A stretch of DNA of 64,000 bases from Macrococcoides epidermidis (GTDB lineage Bacteria; Bacillota; Bacilli; Staphylococcales; Staphylococcaceae): the NCBI RefSeq assembly GCF_042659445.1, contig NZ_JBHSSR010000004.1; one strand, written 5' to 3'. Below the pieces are notes generated by a model. The model did no database searches. It worked only from the letters and a program-made list of their open reading frames with translations, and was not told the DNA's origin. Numbering within the stretch: the stretch's first letter is position 1; every line of letters starts with the position of its first letter. This document shows, piece by piece, positions 32,318 to 41,226 of the stretch. Made by a program: the position numbers and the translations under genes.

Positions 32318-32764
32318 ATGACTGAAGAATTATTAAAAGAAGCAGAAGTATTAGTTGAAGAATCAAATGAGGAAGAAATTGAATTTGATTTTCTTAAAGA
32401 AATCGAACTTGCAAATGATGCAGGAGTAACACGTACTGTATACGCGCCAAATATTGTACCAGGACGAGTATACAGAAAAGCTATTTCATTACAATATCAA
32501 ACACGTCAACGTATGTACAAAAACGATGGTAAAGGTAAGTATGAAAAAGATGAAAAAGGACATTATATTCCGTTAGAAGCAACAGAAGAAAGTGAATTAG
32601 GATTATTAGAATTACAAGAAGAGTTCTTAGTTGAATATTTCAACAATCAATTTACAGTCGAAGAATTACGTAATGGATTAGATGCACGTAAATATCAAGA
32701 AACTTTAGATCATGCTTATAATAGTGCGTTGGGAAACCCTACCGTAGAAGTGAAGAAAAAGTAA
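32318..32764 (+). CDS. tail assembly chaperone gpG
   Basis: 148 residues, acidic N-terminus (EVLVEESNEEEIEFDFLKEI), body YAPNIVPGRVYRKAISLQYQ. It is the first of the two overlapping frames found before every siphophage tape-measure gene. Its end contains the heptamer GAAAAAG at 32755-32761, where a -1 slip joins it to the downstream frame. GAGG precedes the ATG. Confidence 0.88.
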   Translation: MTEELLKEAEVLVEESNEEEIEFDFLKEIELANDAGVTRTVYAPNIVPGRVYRKAISLQYQTRQRMYKNDGKGKYEKDEKGHYIPLEATEESELGLLELQEEFLVEYFNNQFTVEELRNGLDARKYQETLDHAYNSALGNPTVEVKKK

Positions 32765-32997
32765 ATGATAATGATGATGAAGATGAAGTAGAACTGACTC
32801 ATGATGAAATTCTAAGGACTGTAGATAAAAATATAGGATTGATAGCAAAATATTTTAACATTAGCCCAATGGAAATTTGGGAAGGTGATTATCATTTCTA
32901 TATTCATCAATATAACTTAGCAAATGAAGATGAGTATGAAGAAAATAAGCATCATCAGAAACCTAACAAAGTAGATAGCCTGTTCGACGCATTTTAA
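32755..32997 (+). CDS. tail assembly chaperone gpT extension (-1 frameshift product)
   Basis: An 80-codon frame with no start codon of its own at a ribosome site. It enters from gpG by a -1 shift at GAAAAAG (codons AAA-AAG slip) and continues EKVNDNDDEDEVELTHDEIL through GLIAKYFNISPMEIWEGDYHFYIHQYNLA to SLFDAF. The fusion gpGT would be about 226 residues and coats the tape measure during tail assembly. Frame, position and length all fit the known lambda G/GT mechanism. Confidence 0.82.
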   Translation, partial: EKVNDNDDEDEVELTHDEILRTVDKNIGLIAKYFNISPMEIWEGDYHFYIHQYNLANEDEYEENKHHQKPNKVDSLFDAF

Positions 32998-33027
32998 TTT
33001 TTAATATGCCGAACAGGCTATTTTTTT
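32977..33027 (+). terminator. terminator overlapping the gpGT end
   Basis: AGCCTGTTCG (32977-32986, inside the last codons) pairs with CGAACAGGCT (33010-33019), 23-nt loop, followed by seven Ts. Confidence 0.75.
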
Positions 33028-33046
33028 GTGGAAAGGAGAGTGAAAA

Positions 33047-36000
33047 ATGGATGAAGTAGTAGGAAAAACAGTAGTTCGGGTCGGAATGGATTACTCTGAA
33101 ATTAAGCAAGGAATTACTAACTTAAATGCTCAGATGAAAGTGGCCGATGCTACGTGGAAATCGTCTTTATCAACATTTAAACAATCAGACAGATCCTTCG
33201 AAAAATTATCTACAAGTATAAAAGGGATGTCTGACAAACTAAGGGTGCAAGAACAAATTGTAGAGGCACATAAGGTTAATGTTTCAAAATTAACTAAAGA
33301 ATACGGTGCTAACAGCACCAAAGTTTTGAATGCAACGGCGAACCTTAAAAAGCAAGAAGGTATTTATGGCAATTTAAAACGTTCAATTAATGAAATGAAC
33401 AATGAAATAGCTGAAAATAATGCGAAATTAAAAGAGAGCAGTATTCAACAGCGTATTGTTACCGGTCAGCAAGAAAAGATGATTAAGCAATCTCAAATGC
33501 TAGAAAAACAGCAGGCGAGTATGACATCTAAATTAAAACTTGCTGATCAAGAATGGAAAAACAATGTTACATCATTAGGTAACGTATATAAAGCGGTTGA
33601 TAAAGCAAAAGTTAATCTTGATGGACTTAATAAAAAATATGATATTCAAAAGAAAATTGTTATTGAGCATGCACAGGAATTAAGAAAACTATCATCAACA
33701 TATGGAGATACTGATGAACGTGTTGTTCAGGCAAATATAAAGCTAAAAGAGCAAATCGGTATCTTCAAAGATATGAAAAATGACATTACCAATGTTACAA
33801 AAGAGCTCAATGAATTAAAACGTGCTGAACAATTGAATAACAGTCCATGGACACAAAGGTCGAAAGAACTACAAGCCTATAGCGACAAAATGAATGCTAT
33901 TGGAGATAAGATGACTAATATCGGTCAGAATATGACGATGAGTGTTACAGCACCAGTTGCTTTAGGGATGGGATTTGCAATTAAAAAATCAATGGAATTT
34001 GAAACTTCTATGTCTGAAGTACAAGCATTAACTAATGCTACAGGCAAAGATTTTGAAAGACTAAAGCAATATGCTATTGAATTAGGTGAAAGTACGGCAT
34101 TTAGTGGTAAAGAAGCAGCAGATGGAATGGCAGTATTAGGTCAAGCTGGTTTTAAAACCAATCAGATTATTGATGCAATGCCTGGATTATTAGATTTAGC
34201 TGCAGCTTCTAAAATGAGTCTTGCTGATAGTGCAGATATTGTTGTCTCTTCATTAAACTCCTTCCAAATTGAAGCTAGTAAAGCTGGTCATGCGACAGAT
34301 GTTCTTACTAAAGCAGGAGCAGAGACAAATGCTTCACTAGGTGATATGGGTGAAGCAATGAAATATGTTGGACCAGTAGCTAATGATTTAGGTTTAAGTC
34401 TTGAGGATACAGCAGGAGCTATCGGTATTTTATCTAACTATGGAATTAAAGGATCAATGGCTGGAACTTCTCTTCGAATGGGGTTAAGTAAATTAAATGC
34501 ACCTATACCTAAAGTAGCAAAGTCTATGAAGGAATTAGGTATTAACTTACATGATAGTAATGGTCAGATGTTGTCAATGGGAGATTTAATAAAATCTCTC
34601 CAAGAAGGAACAGAAAAGATGACTAAATCTGAGAGAGCTGCATATATTACTAGACTTGTGGGTATGGATGCTCAAAGTGCATGGTTAAAATTATTAAATC
34701 AATCACCTGAAAAAGTTGATAACTTCACAAAATCTTTAGAGTCTTCGAATGGTTATGCAAAAGATTTTGCTAAAACTATGCGCGATAATTTGTCGGGTGA
34801 TTGGGACAATTTTACTGGTGGATTAGAAACATTTGCTTCGAAAGTATACGATGATTTCACTCCTGCACTACGCGGGATTGTAAAAGCAGGAGACGCGCTA
34901 GTACAGACAATCAGTGCTTCTCCTAAACCAGTACGTATGTTAGCGACTTCATTAGCTATTGGTGCAGCTGCTACTGGTCCGGTGATATTAGGATTTGGAA
35001 TGGTTGCCAAAGCAGCAGGAACTTCAGCTGAAATGGTTTCAAAATTAACTGGAAAGATGGCAGCAAATACCTTAGCAGCTGAAACAAATGCTGCAGCAAA
35101 CATAGCCACAGGTACTACTATCGGCAAACAAGGAAAATTATTAGGCGGAGTAACAGGTCTATTTACCAAGTTCGGTAAGGCATCAGGAGGAGCAGCAACT
35201 TCAACTGGTTTATTAGCGAGAGCGGGTGGATTACTAACTAGTGGTTTGAGATTATTAACCGGTCCTGTTGGAATTGCACTTACTGCAGTTACTGCTTTAT
35301 ATGGTGGATTTAAACTAGCATATAAACATGTAGACTGGTTTAAAACTGGTGTAGATAATACTGGCAAATTACTTAAAGAAGTAGCTGGATCAATTAATTT
35401 TCAATGGGCTAAAGATATGGGTACCACATTCAAGATTGGCGCAGGATATGCAAGAGGGTTAGTTGGTAGTCTTGGTGATGTTATTAAAAAAGGTGTGGAA
35501 ATGGCACCAGGGACTCAAATGATTAAAATGGGTTTCGGAGTCATCAATGATGCAGTATCAAAAGCTACTGATAAGGTAGATATTTACGGTAAAGGTGTCA
35601 GCAGAGGTGCCGAGAAAGCGCTTAAGGGTTACACTGATTTATCTATGAAAGCTAGATTACAGTTAGAAAAATTAAGAGCGTCTCATAAAACTATAGGTGA
35701 TAAGCAGTATCAAGAAATGGTTAGTCTATATGACAAAATGACAAATACTGCTTTAACAAAAATAGAGCAACGTAGATCAAGAGAAATGAGTGGACTACGA
35801 AAACTTTTCTCTGAAACTAAAGGTTTGAAAGCGTCTGAAGAGAACAAAATCTTAACGGAAGCTCAAGCAGGTAATAATAAAGAAGTCCAAGCAGTAAAAT
35901 CTATTCAAAAACAAATTAGTGCTATTTATACAAAAGCACACAAAGAGAAACGCGCTCTTACAAACATAGAAGAAAGTAAATTGGTTGTTTTACAACAAAG

Positions 36001-39000
36001 AATGGACCAGAAAGTTGTATCTTCATTAAGTAAGAGCGAAAAAGAACAAAGAATTATCTTAGGAAGATTGAGAGATAACAAAAAAGCATTATCAATTCAA
36101 GCAGCTTCAGAAGTTATCAAAGCGTCAGCAAAAGAGCGAGACAAAACAATTTCAGATGCTAAGAAAAAGAAAAAAGGTATCATTGATGAAGCAATTTATC
36201 AAAGAGATGTTACGAAAAAAATATCTAAAGATCAAGCTGATAAAATCATCAAAGATGCAGAGAGACAGTATAAAGGTTCGGTAAAAAATGCGAAAGAACA
36301 GCACAAAAAAGTTGTTGATGAAGCGGCAAGACAAAATAAAGGCGTTAAACGTGAGATAGACTCACAAACAGGACATGTATTAAGTAAGTGGCAAAAATTA
36401 AAACGTCAAACTGGACCAATTCTAACTGGTATAAAAGTTGCTACTGTCAAATCATATGAAGATGCCAAAAAAGGTGTTGCGAAATGGATTGGTCAAACTG
36501 CATCAGATACTTTAAAACGCTGGAATGGCATAAAGAAATCTACTTTAGGTGTAACAGAATCGATTCGAAAGACAACAGTAAAAAAGTATGAAGATTTAAA
36601 ATCAGGAACTGTAAAATGGCTAGGTGTAGCATCCACTCAAATGTCTAGTAAGTGGGGTTCTATCAAGAAAAATACCACTTCATTAGCTGAGGGTGTTCGT
36701 AAGGTTGCAGTGGATAAATTTGAGCAAATGTACAAAAAATCCACTGAATGGGTTAATAAGATCGGTACTTTTATTAGTGGTGCTAAGAAGGGTATTTCAG
36801 ATAAGGCTAGCGATTTAGGTAAAGGTGTTGCTAATGCAGCAATTGGTGGGTTAAATGCCATGATTAGTGGAATCAACTCAATTGCTAAAGGTATTACAGG
36901 TAAAGGCAATTTAATTTCTAAAATCCCTGATGTTGTTAAAAAATCTACTGGTGGCGGTGTTAAGGAAGATACCCTTGCAATCGTTGGTGATAAAGGTCCC
37001 GGTAATGGTCCAGGTGGATTTACTAGAGAAATTATCAAACGTAAAGATGGATCAATGCATTTAACACCTGCTAAAGATACATTAGTATATTTAGGTAAAG
37101 AAGACGAAGTTATCAATGGTCGTACCACATACAATATGATGCAGAATGGCGAAATTCCAAGATATAGTACTGGTGTAGGTTCTACTAAATTGGGAAAATC
37201 TGCTGAGAAGAAAAAGAAACCGAGTGCAGCAGAAGTTGCAGGTAAATTTTTAGGTAAAATGGCAGGTACCACAATCAACAATGCAACAAGTTTATTCGAC
37301 TCTGATAATACATTAAAAGTAGTTAAAAAGACTTCTGAGGTGGGAGATAAAGTCAAAGATTTCGGTGAAGAAATCTTTGAGTATATGGATAATCCAGGTA
37401 AACTGGTTGATTTAGTTGTAGGACCATTAAAAAGCAAATTTGTTGGTATTGGTGGTGCAACTGGGGAAATTGCATTAGGAGCCTTCAATAACATTAAATC
37501 TAAATTGGTTAAAACAGTCGAAGGATGGTTTAGTGAATTTGGTGGTGGCGGAGATGCCGACGGAAGTTCATTCACATCATTCCCTGTTAATACTATTTAT
37601 AGTCCTAACGCTAGACCACCAGGTTATCCTTATCCAGCATTTCACTATGGTATTGACTATGGTACTCCGCAAGGTCATCCAATTACAGCACCAACAAGCG
37701 GTATGCTTTCTCAAACATTTGATACGCATGGTGGTTTAGTCGGTTTATTAACTGATAAAATTTATACTCAATTTTTCATGCATATGGAAAGTTTAAGAAA
37801 ATCTGGACCTATTAAAAAAGGCGAGTTCTTAGGTAAGACCGGAGGAGCAAGAGGATTACGTAACTCAGGAATTTGGTCAACTGGCCCTCATTTACACTAC
37901 CAAGTGAGAAGAAATGGACCAGGCGGTTGGAATACTAACACCATGAACCCTGCAACCTTCTTAAGTCAGGTTGGTTACGGAAAAGGTAGTGGTCCATCCG
38001 GAGTAAGTGGAAATGCTTCTTCATGGGCACCAGCAATTAGAAGAGCAGCTGCGCAAATGAAAGAAAAAATTACTAATGCTGATGTTAATGCTATCATTGC
38101 TCAGATTCATCGAGAATCTGGTGGTAATCAGACGATTGTTCAAGGAAACATTGGTGATATTAATAATAGAAACGGAACACCAGCAAGAGGATTGCTGCAG
38201 TATGTACCTACTACATTTGCAAACTATATGGTTAAGGGACATACCAACATTAATAGTGGTTATGATCAACTGTTAGCATTCTTTAATAATAAAAATTGGC
38301 GTGCAAATAATCCTGCTGGTAGAAGTGGTTGGAGTCCAAATGGTGCTAGAAAATATGCTGATGGCGGCATCATTAATAAACCACATTTCGGTTTAGTAGG
38401 TGAAGCAGGAGAAGAAGTTATTATCCCTACTTCAAAGAATAAAATAAAACAGGCACAACCATTATTAGCATATGCAACCAATGTATTAAATAAACATCTT
38501 GGTAATCGTAATTATGTAAAAGAACCACCAAAAACTCATACCGTTAAATCTGGTGATACATTATGGGGAATTTCACAGGCAAATAAAATGACCGTGAGTA
38601 TGTTAAAACAACTAAACAATCTGAAGTCAAATCTTATTTTTCCTAAGCAAATTCTTAAATTAAATACTGGTGCTTATAAATTAGTTGGGGCAATCAAAGA
38701 ACATGCTACAGCAATCAAACAATCAATCACTAAAAAGCCAGCTACAGTTAAACCTAAAGTTCAAATGACATCAATCACTGGTGTAGTAAGTAAGTTTGCA
38801 GATGGATTAATTCGTACAGGTACAATATTTAAAGATTTAAAGACATCGAAAACTGATTTATCGTTCGGTAAATTCTTAGAGTCTAAACTAAAAGGATTAA
38901 ACTCTAGTAATATCAAAACGGTCATGACAAACATATCTGACATCAAGAAAAAACTAACTGAAATTGATAAGAAAAACGAAAAATTAATCAAAACTAATAA

Positions 39001-40783
39001 CACTAAAATTAAATCAGCAACAGTTAAAAACTTTGATGAACAATTAAAGATTGATAACTATAAAGCTGAGAAAGCATTGAACGGTAAAAAAGGTACGATC
39101 ACTGTTAAAACTCGTATTGCAGCAAGAGATACTACATTGATTGATAGAAATCTTGCTAAGTCTAAGTTGAATAAAGCAGCACATGAAAAGGATTTAAAAA
39201 CATTACATGCTTATGAAGATAATCTTCTTAAGAAACGTGCTACTTTAAAGACTAAAAAAGAAAAAGAAAATAATGCAAAGTTATTAGCGAGTACTAAAAA
39301 ACGTATTGCTGATGAACAAAAGCAACGTGATAAAGAAGTAGCTAATATTAAGAAGTATGAAGCGCAACGTGCTGACGCTTTAAAGCTTAAGTACAAAACA
39401 GAAAAGAAATATGTAACAGGTCGTTCAGCATCAGCATTAGATAAATTAATCAATACTTCTACAAATAACATTGGTAAGAATAATACATTGATTAAAAATC
39501 TAAAATCAGAAAATGCATTATATGCTAAACAGTCAGCAACTCTAAATAAAATTAAAGGTGCTGAAATACTTAAATCTGATGTACTTAAAAAGATTGCTGC
39601 AAGACGTGAGCAACTTGTGAAAATGATGGAAGCACTGAAGAAAAAAGAAACATCATTAAAAGAAGAAAAACAAGGATTTGCTGATAGTATTAGCGAGAAC
39701 TTACAATCATATGCTGGTTTTGGTAGTGCAAGAGGACATACTGCACGTGACTTTGTAAGCTGGATGCGTTACAGATTAGGCAAAATGCGTACATTTGCTT
39801 CTAATGTTCAAAAGCTTAAAGGTATGGGATTAGATCCTAAGCTTATAAGAGAAATGTTAGCAGGTGGTATTGAGAACGCTATACCTAAAGTTGAAGCTTT
39901 AGTTAAAGGTGGCGGCGGATATATCAGTCAGATTAACTCACTTCAAAAAGAAATTGATGGAGTAGTTAAATCAATCAGTACTGAGCAATCAACTAGTCTG
40001 TTTGCAGATGAATTAGCAAGTAATAAACGCCGTCAAGACGTAGTTACTAAAGCTATGAAAGATAATGAAGCAAGACTTGATAAATTTAGAAGTGGTAAAG
40101 ATAAAGTCATCAGTATGAAATCGTACACAGATTTAGAAAATAAAACTTCTAAATATAAGTATCAAGCTAAACCATTACCTAAGAAAACAACAACTAAGAA
40201 AACTACTACAACTGTAACATCAGGTAAATATAAAGTTAAAGCAGGAGATAGTTTATGGCTAATTGCTAATAAGTATAAGACTACGGTTGATAACCTTAAA
40301 AAGTTAAACGGGTTAAAATCTAATCTTATTCACCCTAATCAGACTTTAAAAGTGCCAGGGGCAACAAAATCTCAGAAAGTCGTTAATCTTGAAGCAGCTA
40401 AGAAGAAACGTGAAGACGAATCAACTAAATTAATCGTTAATACTGCTAAGAAATTGAATGTGGTTGGTAAGAACGATAAATATGCTGCTGAATTAAAGAA
40501 AGAATTAGCTGAGATTAAGAAGACTGCAACTAAGAAAGATGATGCACTTGTAGCTAAGCTTGAAAAAGAGCTTAAAGCTATGAATGCTAATACCAAAAAG
40601 TTGGATAGGTTAGATGAAGCTGTAATGTTACTTGCACAAATACTTAATAAGAGTACAGATGTTATTTTAGACGGTCAGAAAGTAAGTAAGACTGTTGAAA
40701 AGAATATTGTGACAAAAGCTAGGACTACAGCAAGAAAAACAGTAACACCTAAACCTAAAACAGCAGTTAGGAGGAAAGCTTAA
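33047..40783 (+). CDS. tape measure protein with M23, transglycosylase and two LysM domains
   Basis: 2578 residues, setting tail length. The N-terminal coiled-coil and TP901-type core (about 1-720) includes SGKEAADGMAVLGQAGFKTNQI; hydrophobic segments follow around 620-770. A LytM/M23 endopeptidase domain is at about 1520-1640 (HYGIDYG..., THGG, GPHLHYQVR). A lytic transglycosylase-like domain is at about 1660-1770 (IHRESGGN, GLLQYVPTTF). LysM domains are at about 1828-1873 (VKSGDTLWGIS) and 2392-2437 (VKAGDSLWLIA). These should open peptidoglycan for DNA entry. AAAGGAG precedes the ATG. The Ltp lipoprotein class targets tape-measure proteins of other phages. Confidence 0.95.
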   Translation: MDEVVGKTVVRVGMDYSEIKQGITNLNAQMKVADATWKSSLSTFKQSDRSFEKLSTSIKGMSDKLRVQEQIVEAHKVNVSKLTKEYGANSTKVLNATANLKKQEGIYGNLKRSINEMNNEIAENNAKLKESSIQQRIVTGQQEKMIKQSQMLEKQQASMTSKLKLADQEWKNNVTSLGNVYKAVDKAKVNLDGLNKKYDIQKKIVIEHAQELRKLSSTYGDTDERVVQANIKLKEQIGIFKDMKNDITNVTKELNELKRAEQLNNSPWTQRSKELQAYSDKMNAIGDKMTNIGQNMTMSVTAPVALGMGFAIKKSMEFETSMSEVQALTNATGKDFERLKQYAIELGESTAFSGKEAADGMAVLGQAGFKTNQIIDAMPGLLDLAAASKMSLADSADIVVSSLNSFQIEASKAGHATDVLTKAGAETNASLGDMGEAMKYVGPVANDLGLSLEDTAGAIGILSNYGIKGSMAGTSLRMGLSKLNAPIPKVAKSMKELGINLHDSNGQMLSMGDLIKSLQEGTEKMTKSERAAYITRLVGMDAQSAWLKLLNQSPEKVDNFTKSLESSNGYAKDFAKTMRDNLSGDWDNFTGGLETFASKVYDDFTPALRGIVKAGDALVQTISASPKPVRMLATSLAIGAAATGPVILGFGMVAKAAGTSAEMVSKLTGKMAANTLAAETNAAANIATGTTIGKQGKLLGGVTGLFTKFGKASGGAATSTGLLARAGGLLTSGLRLLTGPVGIALTAVTALYGGFKLAYKHVDWFKTGVDNTGKLLKEVAGSINFQWAKDMGTTFKIGAGYARGLVGSLGDVIKKGVEMAPGTQMIKMGFGVINDAVSKATDKVDIYGKGVSRGAEKALKGYTDLSMKARLQLEKLRASHKTIGDKQYQEMVSLYDKMTNTALTKIEQRRSREMSGLRKLFSETKGLKASEENKILTEAQAGNNKEVQAVKSIQKQISAIYTKAHKEKRALTNIEESKLVVLQQRMDQKVVSSLSKSEKEQRIILGRLRDNKKALSIQAASEVIKASAKERDKTISDAKKKKKGIIDEAIYQRDVTKKISKDQADKIIKDAERQYKGSVKNAKEQHKKVVDEAARQNKGVKREIDSQTGHVLSKWQKLKRQTGPILTGIKVATVKSYEDAKKGVAKWIGQTASDTLKRWNGIKKSTLGVTESIRKTTVKKYEDLKSGTVKWLGVASTQMSSKWGSIKKNTTSLAEGVRKVAVDKFEQMYKKSTEWVNKIGTFISGAKKGISDKASDLGKGVANAAIGGLNAMISGINSIAKGITGKGNLISKIPDVVKKSTGGGVKEDTLAIVGDKGPGNGPGGFTREIIKRKDGSMHLTPAKDTLVYLGKEDEVINGRTTYNMMQNGEIPRYSTGVGSTKLGKSAEKKKKPSAAEVAGKFLGKMAGTTINNATSLFDSDNTLKVVKKTSEVGDKVKDFGEEIFEYMDNPGKLVDLVVGPLKSKFVGIGGATGEIALGAFNNIKSKLVKTVEGWFSEFGGGGDADGSSFTSFPVNTIYSPNARPPGYPYPAFHYGIDYGTPQGHPITAPTSGMLSQTFDTHGGLVGLLTDKIYTQFFMHMESLRKSGPIKKGEFLGKTGGARGLRNSGIWSTGPHLHYQVRRNGPGGWNTNTMNPATFLSQVGYGKGSGPSGVSGNASSWAPAIRRAAAQMKEKITNADVNAIIAQIHRESGGNQTIVQGNIGDINNRNGTPARGLLQYVPTTFANYMVKGHTNINSGYDQLLAFFNNKNWRANNPAGRSGWSPNGARKYADGGIINKPHFGLVGEAGEEVIIPTSKNKIKQAQPLLAYATNVLNKHLGNRNYVKEPPKTHTVKSGDTLWGISQANKMTVSMLKQLNNLKSNLIFPKQILKLNTGAYKLVGAIKEHATAIKQSITKKPATVKPKVQMTSITGVVSKFADGLIRTGTIFKDLKTSKTDLSFGKFLESKLKGLNSSNIKTVMTNISDIKKKLTEIDKKNEKLIKTNNTKIKSATVKNFDEQLKIDNYKAEKALNGKKGTITVKTRIAARDTTLIDRNLAKSKLNKAAHEKDLKTLHAYEDNLLKKRATLKTKKEKENNAKLLASTKKRIADEQKQRDKEVANIKKYEAQRADALKLKYKTEKKYVTGRSASALDKLINTSTNNIGKNNTLIKNLKSENALYAKQSATLNKIKGAEILKSDVLKKIAARREQLVKMMEALKKKETSLKEEKQGFADSISENLQSYAGFGSARGHTARDFVSWMRYRLGKMRTFASNVQKLKGMGLDPKLIREMLAGGIENAIPKVEALVKGGGGYISQINSLQKEIDGVVKSISTEQSTSLFADELASNKRRQDVVTKAMKDNEARLDKFRSGKDKVISMKSYTDLENKTSKYKYQAKPLPKKTTTKKTTTTVTSGKYKVKAGDSLWLIANKYKTTVDNLKKLNGLKSNLIHPNQTLKVPGATKSQKVVNLEAAKKKREDESTKLIVNTAKKLNVVGKNDKYAAELKKELAEIKKTATKKDDALVAKLEKELKAMNANTKKLDRLDEAVMLLAQILNKSTDVILDGQKVSKTVEKNIVTKARTTARKTVTPKPKTAVRRKA

Positions 40784-41226
40784 TGAGTAATAACATAAGG
40801 GCTGGATTTTATTTCAACGATAAGCACAGTAGTGAGTTTGATATTAGGCTTAGTGGTGTGCTTACACTTCCTCCAGAAATAAAGAAAATAACTGATAGCG
40901 TTCCTCATATGAATGGAGATTATGATTTTACATTTATGTATGGTGCACCTAAATATAACAATCGGCAAATTGATGTCGATTGTTTTATTTTATGTGATCA
41001 TAATCAGAACATGGCACAGACAGAAAATGAAATAATCAACTGGTTATATGGTACACCTTTTATAAAGTTGACCTTTGACCACCAGGAAAACAGAGAATAT
41101 ACTGCAAAACTTGAAAGTATAAGCTTTGAAGAACCTGATTACAACATGAGAAGACTATCATTCAAATTACAGTTTGAAGCTAAACCTTTTGCTTATGACA
41201 TCATGCAAGAAAAAGAGGTGTTGTAG
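40783..41226 (+). CDS. distal tail protein (Dit), short form
   Basis: 147 residues, about the size of the N-terminal ring-forming domain alone, where many Dit proteins have 250 or more. Typical segments: GFYFNDKHSSEFDIRLSGVLTLPP, YDFTFMYGAPKYNNRQIDVDCFI and LESISFEEPDYNMRRLSFKLQFEAKPFAY. It forms the hexameric hub between tail tube and baseplate. ATG overlaps the tape-measure stop (TAATG). Confidence 0.82.
   Translation: MSNNIRAGFYFNDKHSSEFDIRLSGVLTLPPEIKKITDSVPHMNGDYDFTFMYGAPKYNNRQIDVDCFILCDHNQNMAQTENEIINWLYGTPFIKLTFDHQENREYTAKLESISFEEPDYNMRRLSFKLQFEAKPFAYDIMQEKEVL

Noticed and set aside
34753..35367. 204-codon minus-strand open frame within the tape-measure gene
   Set aside because: Same reason: a shadow of an Ala/Gly-rich stretch, with composition unlike any real protein here.
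36637..37575. 312-codon minus-strand open frame within the tape-measure gene
   Set aside because: Fully antisense to a well-supported gene, proline- and leucine-rich as expected from the complement of Gly/Lys-rich codons, with no ribosome site or domain.
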